From Gracilibacteraceae bacterium (GTDB taxonomy: Bacteria > Bacillota > Desulfitobacteriia > Desulfitobacteriales > Syntrophobotulaceae): a stretch of 8,777 nucleotides of DNA. Position 1 is the first letter of the stretch, and every line of letters starts with the position of its first letter. Positions 1 to 6,655 of the stretch are shown here, piece after piece. Below the pieces are notes generated by a model. It did not search any database. It worked only from the letters and a program-made list of their open reading frames with translations, and had not been told where the DNA came from. A program made the position numbers and the translations under genes. The stretch spans positions 1 to 8,777 of the forward strand of contig JAISEW010000200.1 of the NCBI GenBank assembly GCA_031263945.1, in the 5' to 3' direction.

Positions 1-261
1 AAAACTGAAGTTCCCGAAGCGGCAGAAAAAATATCATATGGGATGCCCACATTTTATCTGAATGGAAATTTAGTTCATTTTGCGGCATTTAAGGATCATT
101 ATGGTTTTTTCCCAAGCCCGTCGGGAATTGACGCATTTGAAAAAGAACTTGCACCCTATCGCAGTGGAAAAGGAACCTTGAGATTTCCAATTGATAAACC
201 TATTCCTTGGGATTTAATTCAAAAGGTTGTACAATTTAGGGTAAAGGAAGTAAAAAAATAA
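1..261 (+). CDS. DUF1801 domain protein (YdhG/YjbR/CyaY-like fold), 3' part
   Basis: The reading frame is open from base 1 and ends in TAA at 259-261, giving 86 residues. The true start lies left of the window. An ATG at 43 exists, but conserved family sequence precedes it (PEAAEKISYGMPTF), so it is internal. The pattern KISYGMPTF, then FAAFKDHYGFFPSPSGI, then GTLRFPIDKPIPWDLI and a final FRVKE is typical of DUF1801, small cytoplasmic proteins of about 110-130 residues. Some members are described as frataxin-like or iron-chaperone-like, but the function of most is unknown, so no role is assigned. Roughly 25-40 N-terminal residues are missing. The gene is clearly more AT-rich than the minus-strand block and converges on it with a gap of only 42 bp. 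Confidence 0.85.
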   Translation, partial: KTEVPEAAEKISYGMPTFYLNGNLVHFAAFKDHYGFFPSPSGIDAFEKELAPYRSGKGTLRFPIDKPIPWDLIQKVVQFRVKEVKK

Positions 262-276
262 TAACAGGACTGTTTA
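252..276 (-). terminator. Weak candidate terminator of the minus-strand block
   Basis: Read leftward beyond the zinc-ribbon gene, a short stem AACAG/CTGTT (bases 263-274) is followed by a T-rich run, TTATTATTTTTTTA. The stem is only 4-5 bp with a very small loop, so this is a poor intrinsic terminator on its own. The T tract lies inside the end of the convergent DUF1801 gene. It is listed because no better terminator is visible in the 42-bp convergent gap. Confidence 0.22.
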
Positions 277-303
277 CGCTTCGCCGCCAGGCAGCTCGGG
301 GTC

Positions 304-927
304 CTACTTTTCCTGCAAACGCCGCAGCGCTTTTGATATGCCGTCCCGGTTTTTCGCCAGCTTCATGAATTTTGGCAAATGGTCCGACTGGGTCTTTTTT
401 CCAATAAACCTCTTGTCAGACGTCTCCCGCAAATCCGCTTCAATATAATTGATCAGGTATTGCAGATGTTCGCGGTTCAGCGCCCAAATCGGCTTGCCGT
501 CAAACGTGGTTCGATAATACAAAGGATAGCCTGTGTTAGGGTCGACGCCGTCCGGATCGGTGCTGGAGATGATCCCGGTCAGCCGTCTTTTCAGCCGGAC
601 CGGCGCGGCCGCGATCTCGCCGCATCGGGGGCATTTTATGTTCAAAACCTTGAACTGTTGTTTTTCTTTGGGAACATCCTCACGGAAAAAACGGCCGCAG
701 CCTTTGCAGCTTGCCTCCGCGGCGCATTCCTTCCTCTCAAAGCGCTGGGACTGCCTTTCCCCGCAGCCGGTACACTTGAAAACGCAGCTGTCGTTCTCCT
801 CTTTCACTATGCCCATCTTCCCGCATTTAGGACAGACGACACAGATCCCTTGCGCGCACAGGGAGAACATCGAGTAAGTCCAGTACGGTTTGTCGGTATA
901 TCGTTTCACGGCTCGCCTTTCACTCAT
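304..927 (-). CDS. Uncharacterised protein with two zinc-ribbon-like cysteine sets
   Basis: This is a 207-residue protein that I do not recognise as a named family. The ATG at 927-925 overlaps the TGA of the GH25 gene (ATGA), and this decides the start; a longer frame to 1005 would run inside the lysozyme gene. There are twelve cysteines. CPKC at 32-35 with CTGC at 52-55, and CKGC at 74-77 with CPRC at 99-102, look like two zinc ribbons; C24, C29, C48 and C68 may add ligands. The C-terminal half (about 125-207) lacks cysteines and is basic and probably helical (HLQYLINYIEADL, then a Lys/Arg-rich tail). It has no signal peptide or membrane segment, so it is likely cytoplasmic. It may bind nucleic acid or protein, but that is inference from the zinc ribbons and charge. 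It is the last gene of the envelope module, and translation is probably coupled because its own ribosome site is weak. Gene call strong, function unknown. Confidence 0.8.
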   Translation of the reverse strand: MSERRAVKRYTDKPYWTYSMFSLCAQGICVVCPKCGKMGIVKEENDSCVFKCTGCGERQSQRFERKECAAEASCKGCGRFFREDVPKEKQQFKVLNIKCPRCGEIAAAPVRLKRRLTGIISSTDPDGVDPNTGYPLYYRTTFDGKPIWALNREHLQYLINYIEADLRETSDKRFIGKKTQSDHLPKFMKLAKNRDGISKALRRLQEK

Positions 928-1919
928 TCCGCCGCCACAAAGGCCAGATTCATATCGACGTCGCCGCGGATCCCGGCTATTTTTCCCGCGTCGCTGTACT
1001 GCCACAGGGAAAATTTATACGGGAAAAACGGGGCGTCGTAATATTGAGCGATCCATTTATCGTAGTTTTCGAGGCGGGGCATTTCCATTTCATGGATAAA
1101 CCAGCCCGGATTCGCGTAGACCATCGGCGTATAGCCGGCGGCGGCGACGCGCTCGCAAAAGGCTATCGCGTTATCGGTCACTTGGGTCTTCCCCAGATAA
1201 GCGGCGCGGGAATTCACCCCGGCGATTTCCTCAAAATCATACACGATGGGAAACGTCACGTTATGTCCCGCGATAGCTTCCAGGACGAAGTCGGCTTCTT
1301 CCACGGCTTCGGCGGGGTCCATCGCCTGGGAAAAAAAGTAAATTCCTATGTTGAGACCGGCCCGCGCGGCGCCGGCGATATATTCGTCGAACCGCTCGTC
1401 GCGCACCAGCGCGCCGCTGCCGTACCCGCGGTAGCCCGCGCGGATCATGACAAACTCCACGCCGTCGCCGGCCACGGCGTCCCAATCTATGTCCTCCTGA
1501 TAAAACGAAACGTCGATGCCGAACATGGAGCGGATCCCGGCGGCCTCGTCTGCGTAAACGGGACGGGAGGCGGAGCGGGTCAGCCTCCCCCAGTCATAGC
1601 CGTTTTTTTGCAGATCCGGGTCGATATCCGCGTAATAGATCACCCCGGCGCGTTTATAGACGATTTTATCCGGAAAAAGCAAATTGAGAAATTCGGTGTT
1701 CAGGTAAAAATCCTGAGCGTATTTTTTCAGCGTTTCCGCGCTGACCAGCTCCACGAAGTCTTCCTCCCGGGGATCAAAGGCCGCGTCCAGCAACGGAGGC
1801 CTCTCCGCCGCCGGCTCGCCGCCAGCGCCGGGCCAATGCGCGATCAGCCAGCCCTGCCCCACGAGGAGCAAGGCGATCCCGGCGATGATGATCAAACAAA
1901 GCCGTCTGACGCCGGTCAC
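924..1919 (-). CDS. Membrane-anchored GH25 (lysozyme/muramidase-like) protein
   Basis: This 331-residue protein has an uncleaved-looking N-terminal membrane segment (about residues 8-26, LCLIIIAGIALLLVG). A spacer of about 100 residues with no domain I recognise follows, then a GH25 domain from about 133 to the end. GH25 hallmarks are GIDVSFYQ with D136, FVMIRAGYRGYG at 156-167, the catalytic-type YDFE at 227-230 (D228, E230), MVYANPGWF, and the terminal WQYSDAGKIAGIRGDVDMN. Family enzymes cleave the beta-1,4 bond between N-acetylmuramic acid and N-acetylglucosamine, so a role in peptidoglycan turnover outside the membrane is likely. The start is GTG at 1919-1917, preceded by GGGAGAGG (1937-1930) ten bases upstream. 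It overlaps the stop of the foldase gene as GTGA, and its own TGA overlaps the next start as ATGA. It lacks SH3 or LysM wall-binding repeats, consistent with membrane anchoring. Confidence 0.9.
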   Translation of the reverse strand: MTGVRRLCLIIIAGIALLLVGQGWLIAHWPGAGGEPAAERPPLLDAAFDPREEDFVELVSAETLKKYAQDFYLNTEFLNLLFPDKIVYKRAGVIYYADIDPDLQKNGYDWGRLTRSASRPVYADEAAGIRSMFGIDVSFYQEDIDWDAVAGDGVEFVMIRAGYRGYGSGALVRDERFDEYIAGAARAGLNIGIYFFSQAMDPAEAVEEADFVLEAIAGHNVTFPIVYDFEEIAGVNSRAAYLGKTQVTDNAIAFCERVAAAGYTPMVYANPGWFIHEMEMPRLENYDKWIAQYYDAPFFPYKFSLWQYSDAGKIAGIRGDVDMNLAFVAAE

Positions 1920-2932
1920 GGCGCGGCGGCCTCTCCCGCTTCAGCGTCAGGCGCGGTTTCCTCGGCGGAAGTCTCGGTCTCGTCAGGGGAGAACGTGATC
2001 TCCTCGACCGGGAGCGCGGCGTCTTCCTCAGAAGAGGGCGGAGCCATGCCGTCGCCGTACTCGATCCGCGCGTTTTCCCGCAAATTGGTGTAATAGGCCA
2101 TTATACGCAACTGTTCGATATTGTCCTCCAGCACGCCCTGTTTGGCCGGCTGGTGATCCTGCACATAGATGATATGATAACCGAAACGGGACTGCACCGG
2201 TTCCGCGCTGACGACGCCCACTTCCTGGCTGAAAGCGGCGTCCTCAAATTCCGTCACCATCTGCCCGCGGCCGAAAGAACCCACGTTCCCGCCGTCCGCC
2301 GCGCTGCCCGTGTCGATAGACTCTTTCCGCGCCGTCTCCGCGAAGGTCTCCAGATCGGCCCCCTGCAAATCGGCGGCCAGCTGATAAGCCTTCGCCTCGT
2401 CCTCCAGGTCTATCAGAATATGGCTGGCGGTCACCGTCTCCGGCGTATCGTAGGCGGCGGCGTTATCGTCAAAATACTGCTGCAGGACTTCCGGCGCGAC
2501 AGCGCCCTCATCCTGACTGATATTCTGCTGAAAAGCCACGAGCGTGCGCATCTTCTCATCCGTGCGATGATTGGCCAGCAGCCAGTCGTCGTAGGTCGGA
2601 AAACCCAGCGTGGTGATCTGCGTCTTCAGCTGATCCAGTTCGCCGTCCACCTCCGGCGTCTGCAGATCCCAATTCTTCTCCTCGGCGAGCTGACGCAGAA
2701 GCTCGTCTTGGATCAGCGTCTCCAGGATGCTTTGTTTCAGCTGCTCCTTGTCCACGCCCTCCCAGTCGTAACCAAGCTGTTCATAAGAAGTTTGATAAAA
2801 CGAGTAAAAATCGTCATAATCCTGCATCGGCACGGCCTGGTCGTTGACTTTCACCGCGAAGGACGCGGGAGCGGAAGAACAGGCGGCCAGCAAAACCAGC
2901 GATACCAAAGCGGCCAGTAAGCGTTTTTTCAT
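1916..2932 (-). CDS. PrsA-like lipoprotein, parvulin-type peptidyl-prolyl isomerase
   Basis: This is a 338-residue extracytoplasmic foldase. The signal peptide MKKRLLAALVSLVLLAAC ends in lipobox LAAC with the lipidated cysteine at 18. A SurA/PrsA-like helical N-terminal part follows (about 25-155), then a parvulin domain at about 164-262 with ASHILI (H171), GGNVGSFGRGQMVTEFEDAAF and RFGYHIIYV (H253). PrsA proteins help secreted proteins fold at the outer face of the membrane, and a coupled client such as the following GH25 protein is plausible. The ATG at 2932-2930 is chosen because AAGGAGA lies 8-9 bases upstream and it opens a proper signal peptide; an upstream ATG at 2971 lies inside a repeat. 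The last 40 or so residues are an acidic Glu/Asp/Ala/Pro tail, which I do not recall as typical of PrsA. The gene is 122 bp downstream of eno. Its stop overlaps the GH25 start. A more distant SurA/PpiC-type lipoprotein is the alternative name. Confidence 0.88.
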   Translation of the reverse strand: MKKRLLAALVSLVLLAACSSAPASFAVKVNDQAVPMQDYDDFYSFYQTSYEQLGYDWEGVDKEQLKQSILETLIQDELLRQLAEEKNWDLQTPEVDGELDQLKTQITTLGFPTYDDWLLANHRTDEKMRTLVAFQQNISQDEGAVAPEVLQQYFDDNAAAYDTPETVTASHILIDLEDEAKAYQLAADLQGADLETFAETARKESIDTGSAADGGNVGSFGRGQMVTEFEDAAFSQEVGVVSAEPVQSRFGYHIIYVQDHQPAKQGVLEDNIEQLRIMAYYTNLRENARIEYGDGMAPPSSEEDAALPVEEITFSPDETETSAEETAPDAEAGEAAAP

Positions 2933-2964
2933 AGGGAAAGTTCTCCTTAAACTATTTCCTCCTC

Positions 2965-3039
2965 CCGTCATTCCGGCTTTATGCCGGAATCCATCCCTGT
3001 TTCCTATTTTTGGATTCCGGACGGGGTCCGGAATGACGG
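2965..3039. repeat. Nested palindromic intergenic repeat between eno and the foldase gene
   Basis: Two 29-base halves, 2965-2993 and 3011-3039, are inverted copies separated by a 17-base spacer. The outer parts CCGTCATTCCGG and CCGGAATGACGG match perfectly, as do the inner parts CCGGAATCCA and TGGATTCCGG. Each half is itself a small hairpin (CCGGAAT arms), with unrelated 7-base loops CTTTATG and ACGGGGT. The RNA can fold either as one long stem or as two stem-loops. The layout resembles the REP/MITE-like GTCATTCC...GGAATGAC repeats common in bacterial intergenic DNA. It sits directly downstream of eno and ends 32 bases before the foldase start, so it could stabilise or attenuate the transcript. 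That effect is inference. Confidence 0.85.
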
Positions 3040-3054
3040 CGGGGGACTGGCTAT

Positions 3055-4341
3055 TTATTTTTTCACAGTTCCAAGTATCTTTTCTCCGTAGTACTCGGCG
3101 GAAGCGCCCAATTCCTCCTCGATCCGGAGCAGTTCATTGTATTTGGCCAGCCGGTCCGTGCGGGCCGGAGCGCCGGTCTTGATCTGGCCGGCGTTCGTGG
3201 CTACGGCGGCGTGGGCGAGCGAGACGTCGGCTGTTTCACCGGAGCGGTGGGAGATAACATTGCCAAAACCGGCTTTTTTCGCCGTCTCGATCGCGTCCAG
3301 CGTCTCCGTCAAAGTGCCGATCTGATTCAGCTTTATGAGGATGGCGTTGGCGCATCCTTCTCTGACCCCGCGGATAAGGCGCTCCGTATTGGTGACGAAA
3401 AGGTCGTCGCCCACCAGCTGGATCTTGCCGCCGAGTTTTTGCGTGAGTTTTTTCCAGCCGGCCCAATCTTCCTCGGCCAAACCGTCTTCAATGCTAATTA
3501 TTGGGAATTTTCGGCAAATAGCGGCGTAATAGTCGATCATCTCTGCGGCGGTCTTGGTCAGACCTTCCCCGGCCAGCACATACTTGCCGTCGTGATAAAG
3601 CTCGGTCGCCGCGACGTCCAAAGCGAGGAAAACCTCTTTGCCCGGTTTGTAGCCCGCTTTTTCGATCGCATCCACGATAACGGCCAGCGCTTCCGCGTTG
3701 GAGGAGAGATTCGGGGCGAAACCGCCCTCGTCGCCGACCGACGTGGCGAGACCTTTATCCCGCAGCACTTCTTTCAGATGGTGATAGATCTCCGCGCCGG
3801 CGCGCAGGGCCTCGCTGAAACTGGCCGCTCCCACCGGCATCACCATAAATTCCTGTATATCCACGTTGTTATCCGCGTGTTTGCCGCCGTTCAGGATGTT
3901 CATCATCGGCACGGGCATCGTCTTGGCGTTCACGCCGCCGATATACTGGTAAAACGGCAGGCCGACGTATTGAGCCGCCGCCTTGGCCGCGGCCAGCGAT
4001 ACGCCCAGGATGGCGTTGGCGCCCAGTTTTTCTTTGTTGGGTGTGCCGTCCAGTTCGTTCAGCTTGGCGTCCAGAGCGGGCTGGTCGAAAGCGCTCACGC
4101 CGATGAGTTCCGGCGCGATGATCTCATTTACGTTGGCGACCGCTTTCAGTACGCCTTTGCCGCCGTAGCGGCTCTTGTCGCCGTCCCGCAGCTCTACCGC
4201 CTCAAAAGCGCCGGTCGAGGCTCCGGAAGGCACGGCTGCTCTGCCAAAGGAGCCGTCGCTGAGAACGACATCCGCCTCTACGGTGGGATTGCCGCGGGAA
4301 TCAAGGATCTCCCGCGCCGTGACCTGGTCAATTACTGACAT
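3055..4341 (-). CDS. eno: Enolase (phosphopyruvate hydratase)
   Basis: Enolase catalyses the reversible dehydration of 2-phosphoglycerate to phosphoenolpyruvate in cytoplasmic glycolysis. At 428 residues the protein is of normal length. All key positions are visible: the mobile loop SGAST at 39-43, H155 and E164, the proton-donor region DEGG at 204-207 (E205), magnesium ligands D242, E285 and D312, the base K337 in the signature LIKLNQIGTL, SHRSGE at 364-369, and K388. The ATG at 4341-4339 is chosen because AAGGAAG lies 8 bases upstream; a GTG at 4350 would give three more residues but directly abuts the ribosome site. The start is 15 bases after the gpmI stop, and the stop TGA of gpmI sits next to the eno ribosome site, so the two are surely cotranscribed. 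It is the last gene of the glycolytic set. Confidence 0.98.
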   Translation of the reverse strand: MSVIDQVTAREILDSRGNPTVEADVVLSDGSFGRAAVPSGASTGAFEAVELRDGDKSRYGGKGVLKAVANVNEIIAPELIGVSAFDQPALDAKLNELDGTPNKEKLGANAILGVSLAAAKAAAQYVGLPFYQYIGGVNAKTMPVPMMNILNGGKHADNNVDIQEFMVMPVGAASFSEALRAGAEIYHHLKEVLRDKGLATSVGDEGGFAPNLSSNAEALAVIVDAIEKAGYKPGKEVFLALDVAATELYHDGKYVLAGEGLTKTAAEMIDYYAAICRKFPIISIEDGLAEEDWAGWKKLTQKLGGKIQLVGDDLFVTNTERLIRGVREGCANAILIKLNQIGTLTETLDAIETAKKAGFGNVISHRSGETADVSLAHAAVATNAGQIKTGAPARTDRLAKYNELLRIEEELGASAEYYGEKILGTVKK

Positions 4342-4356
4342 TTGCTGCACTTCCTT

Positions 4357-5883
4357 TCATCGCGCGATCAAACTCCGGCCGCTCATGGCGTCCGGCTGGC
4401 GCATTCCTAATATTTCCAGCACTGTGGGGGCAATATCCGCCAGAGCGCCGTCCTGGCGAAGCGTGGCGCCGCGCCAGGTATCCGAGACCAAAACAAAGGG
4501 CACGGGATTGGTGGTGTGGGCGGTGAAAGGCTCTCCGGTCTCCGGGTCGATCATTTGTTCCGCGTTGCCGTGATCGGCGGTGACGAGCATCGCGCCCCCG
4601 CGCGCCCGCACGGCGGGCCAAAGGCGAGCCAGGCATTCGTCCGCGGTTTCCACCGCCCGGACCGCCGCGGCCATCACCCCCGTATGCCCAACCATATCCG
4701 GATTGGCAAAATTTATGACGACGACCGGGTAACGGTCTTTTTCCAGCACGGCCAGCGCCGCGTCCGTCACCGCGCGGGCGCTCATCTCCGGCTGCAGATC
4801 GTAAGTCGCCACCCGGGGCGAAGGGATGAGGATCCGGTCTTCCCTCGCTTCCGGCTCTTCGCGCCCGCCGTTGAAAAAGAAGGTCACATGAGCGTATTTT
4901 TCCGTTTCCGCCAGCCGCAGCTGGGGCATTCCGGCCGCGGCCAGCACTCGGCCCAGCGTGTCCGGCAGGTCTTCCGGCGGGAAAGCCACCGGCAAACCAA
5001 AACCGGCGTCATATTCCGTCAGGCAGGTCAGGTTGAGACGCGGGAAAGCCGGCCGGGCAAAACCGCTGAAATCCGGCTGTGTCAAGGCGGCGACGATCTC
5101 CCGCATCCGGTCGGCGCGGAAATTAAAACAAATCACGCTGTCCCCGTCCCGCATGATGCCGTCCGCCGGGCCGCCGCCCGTCAGCCGCACCGGGGCCAGA
5201 AACTCGTCCCCGGCGCCGGCGGCGTAAGAGCTTTCGACCGCCCGCCGCGCGTCAGGCGCCTCCTCCCCTTCCCCGGCCGTATATAATTGGTAAGCTTTAT
5301 ACACGCGATCCCAGCGTTTATCGCGGTCCATCGCGTAATAACGCCCGCAGAGCGTGGACAAACGCCCCCGGCCCAGCGCGCGCAGCTGCGCCGCCAGAGC
5401 GGTCAAAAAAGGCAGGGCGCTCCGCGGCAGCGTATCCCGGCCGTCCAGGATCGCGTGGACGTGGATATTTTCCGCGCCCCGCGCCGCGGCGAGACGCAGG
5501 AGGGCGTAAAGATGCGCATTAGAGGAATGGACGCCCCCGTCCGACAAAAGCCCGAGCAGATGCAGGGCGCCGCCGGCCGCTTTATCCACAGCCGCGGTCA
5601 GGACGCTGTTTTGCTGCAGAGAACCATCGGCTATGGCGCGGTCGATCCGCGTCAGCTCCTGATAAACGACGCGGCCGGCCCCGATATTCAGGTGTCCGAC
5701 CTCGGAGTTTCCCATCTGGCCCTCCGGCAGGCCCACCGCCAATCCGGAGGCCTGCAGCAGGGTATGGGGATAAGCCCCCCAAAGTCTGTCCCAGGTCTCC
5801 ATCCGCGCCGCGCGGATGGCGTTGCCTCGCGCGTTCTCCGACGAACCAAACCCGTCCAGGATGATCAGCAGCAGCGGTTTCAC
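4357..5883 (-). CDS. gpmI: 2,3-bisphosphoglycerate-independent phosphoglycerate mutase
   Basis: The enzyme interconverts 3- and 2-phosphoglycerate through a phosphoserine intermediate, using two manganese ions. At 508 residues it has the usual length. The phosphatase-like metal site is complete: D10 in ILDGFG, the nucleophile S60 in GQMGNSEVGHLNIGAG, D396 and H400 in NPDMVGH, D437 and H438 in TADHGN, and H456. Substrate-site residues are also present: H119, R149 and D150 in LDGRDT, R256 and R259 in NFRADR, and K329. The start is GTG at 5883-5881, overlapping the tpiA stop as GTGA; no later start can be used because D10 would be lost. It is therefore likely made by translational coupling from tpiA, aided by the G-rich end of tpiA. 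It is not the dPGM (GpmA) type. Confidence 0.98.
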   Translation of the reverse strand: MKPLLLIILDGFGSSENARGNAIRAARMETWDRLWGAYPHTLLQASGLAVGLPEGQMGNSEVGHLNIGAGRVVYQELTRIDRAIADGSLQQNSVLTAAVDKAAGGALHLLGLLSDGGVHSSNAHLYALLRLAAARGAENIHVHAILDGRDTLPRSALPFLTALAAQLRALGRGRLSTLCGRYYAMDRDKRWDRVYKAYQLYTAGEGEEAPDARRAVESSYAAGAGDEFLAPVRLTGGGPADGIMRDGDSVICFNFRADRMREIVAALTQPDFSGFARPAFPRLNLTCLTEYDAGFGLPVAFPPEDLPDTLGRVLAAAGMPQLRLAETEKYAHVTFFFNGGREEPEAREDRILIPSPRVATYDLQPEMSARAVTDAALAVLEKDRYPVVVINFANPDMVGHTGVMAAAVRAVETADECLARLWPAVRARGGAMLVTADHGNAEQMIDPETGEPFTAHTTNPVPFVLVSDTWRGATLRQDGALADIAPTVLEILGMRQPDAMSGRSLIAR

Positions 5884-6647
5884 GCCGCCCCCGCCGCCCG
5901 GCGGATCAATTCGGCAAACTCCGCCGCTTTCAGGCTGGCGCCGCCGACCAAAGCGCCGTCTATATCTCCGGTCCCCAGCAGCTCGGCGATATTGTCCGCC
6001 TTGACGCTGCCGCCATAAAGGATATACGTCTCCCCGGCCGCCGCGCCGGCGAAGCCGGCTATCGTCCCCCGGACGACCGCGCAGATCTCCTGCGCGTCGG
6101 CGGCCGTCGCCACCCGGCCCGTGCCGATAGCCCAGATCGGCTCATAGGCCACGGTCACGCGGCTCATGGCGGCCGGGTCGAGACCGGCCAGGGCTTTTTC
6201 CACCTGGGCGCGCACATGCGGGGCGGCGCGGCCCGCCTCGCGGACAGCCAGAGTCTCGCCGACGCAGACGATGGGCCGCAGCCCCGTTTCCAGCGCCAGC
6301 CGCGTTTTGCGCCGGACGGTCTCATCCGTTTCCCCGAGGATCTCCCGCCGCTCGGAATGACCGATTATCACCGCCGAACAGCCGGCGTCCACAATCATAT
6401 CCGGGGATATTTCACCTGTATAAGCTCCGCTCCGCTCATAAAACATGTTCTGAGCGCCGACGGCGACGGGCGTGTCCCGAAAGATCTCTGCCAGCGCGGC
6501 CAGACAGGTGAAAGGAGCGCAGATCGCTATATCGGCGCCTTGAAGCTCCGGCGCCAGCGCCTTGAATTCACGGGCAAAGGCCAGCGCCTCCCCCGTGACT
6601 TTGTTCATTTTCCAGTTGCCCGCGATAAAAGGCCTGCGTTTTACCAT
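5880..6647 (-). CDS. tpiA: Triosephosphate isomerase
   Basis: It interconverts dihydroxyacetone phosphate and glyceraldehyde 3-phosphate. The 255 residues form a complete TIM barrel. N11 and K13 lie in AGNWKMN, the electrophile H97 in IIGHSERR, and the catalytic base E169 in AYEPIWAIGTG, which also holds the hinged loop 6. The phosphate-binding YGGSVK is at 211-216, with GGASL near the end. The ATG at 6647-6645 follows AGGGGGG, which begins within the TAG of pgk and leaves an intergenic gap of only 8 bases, so tpiA is cotranscribed with pgk. Its stop TGA overlaps the GTG of gpmI. Confidence 0.98.
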   Translation of the reverse strand: MVKRRPFIAGNWKMNKVTGEALAFAREFKALAPELQGADIAICAPFTCLAALAEIFRDTPVAVGAQNMFYERSGAYTGEISPDMIVDAGCSAVIIGHSERREILGETDETVRRKTRLALETGLRPIVCVGETLAVREAGRAAPHVRAQVEKALAGLDPAAMSRVTVAYEPIWAIGTGRVATAADAQEICAVVRGTIAGFAGAAAGETYILYGGSVKADNIAELLGTGDIDGALVGGASLKAAEFAELIRRAAGAA

Positions 6648-6655
6648 ATACCCCC

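Noticed and set aside
928..1005. Longer start (1005) for the zinc-ribbon protein.
   Set aside because: It would overlap the GH25 coding region by about 80 bases with an Arg-rich low-quality N terminus; the ATGA overlap start at 927 is much better supported.
1044..2093. Long + strand frames opposite the GH25, foldase, enolase, gpmI and pgk genes (for example 1044-2093, 3211-4338, 6731-8020).
   Set aside because: They are antisense shadows of GC-rich coding sequence with His/Arg/Gly-rich translations and no domain, while the minus-strand genes have full family signatures.
2933..2971. Upstream ATG at 2971 extending the foldase by 13 residues.
   Set aside because: It lies inside the palindromic repeat, lacks a ribosome site and would put MTGGGNSLRRTFP before a normal lipoprotein signal peptide.
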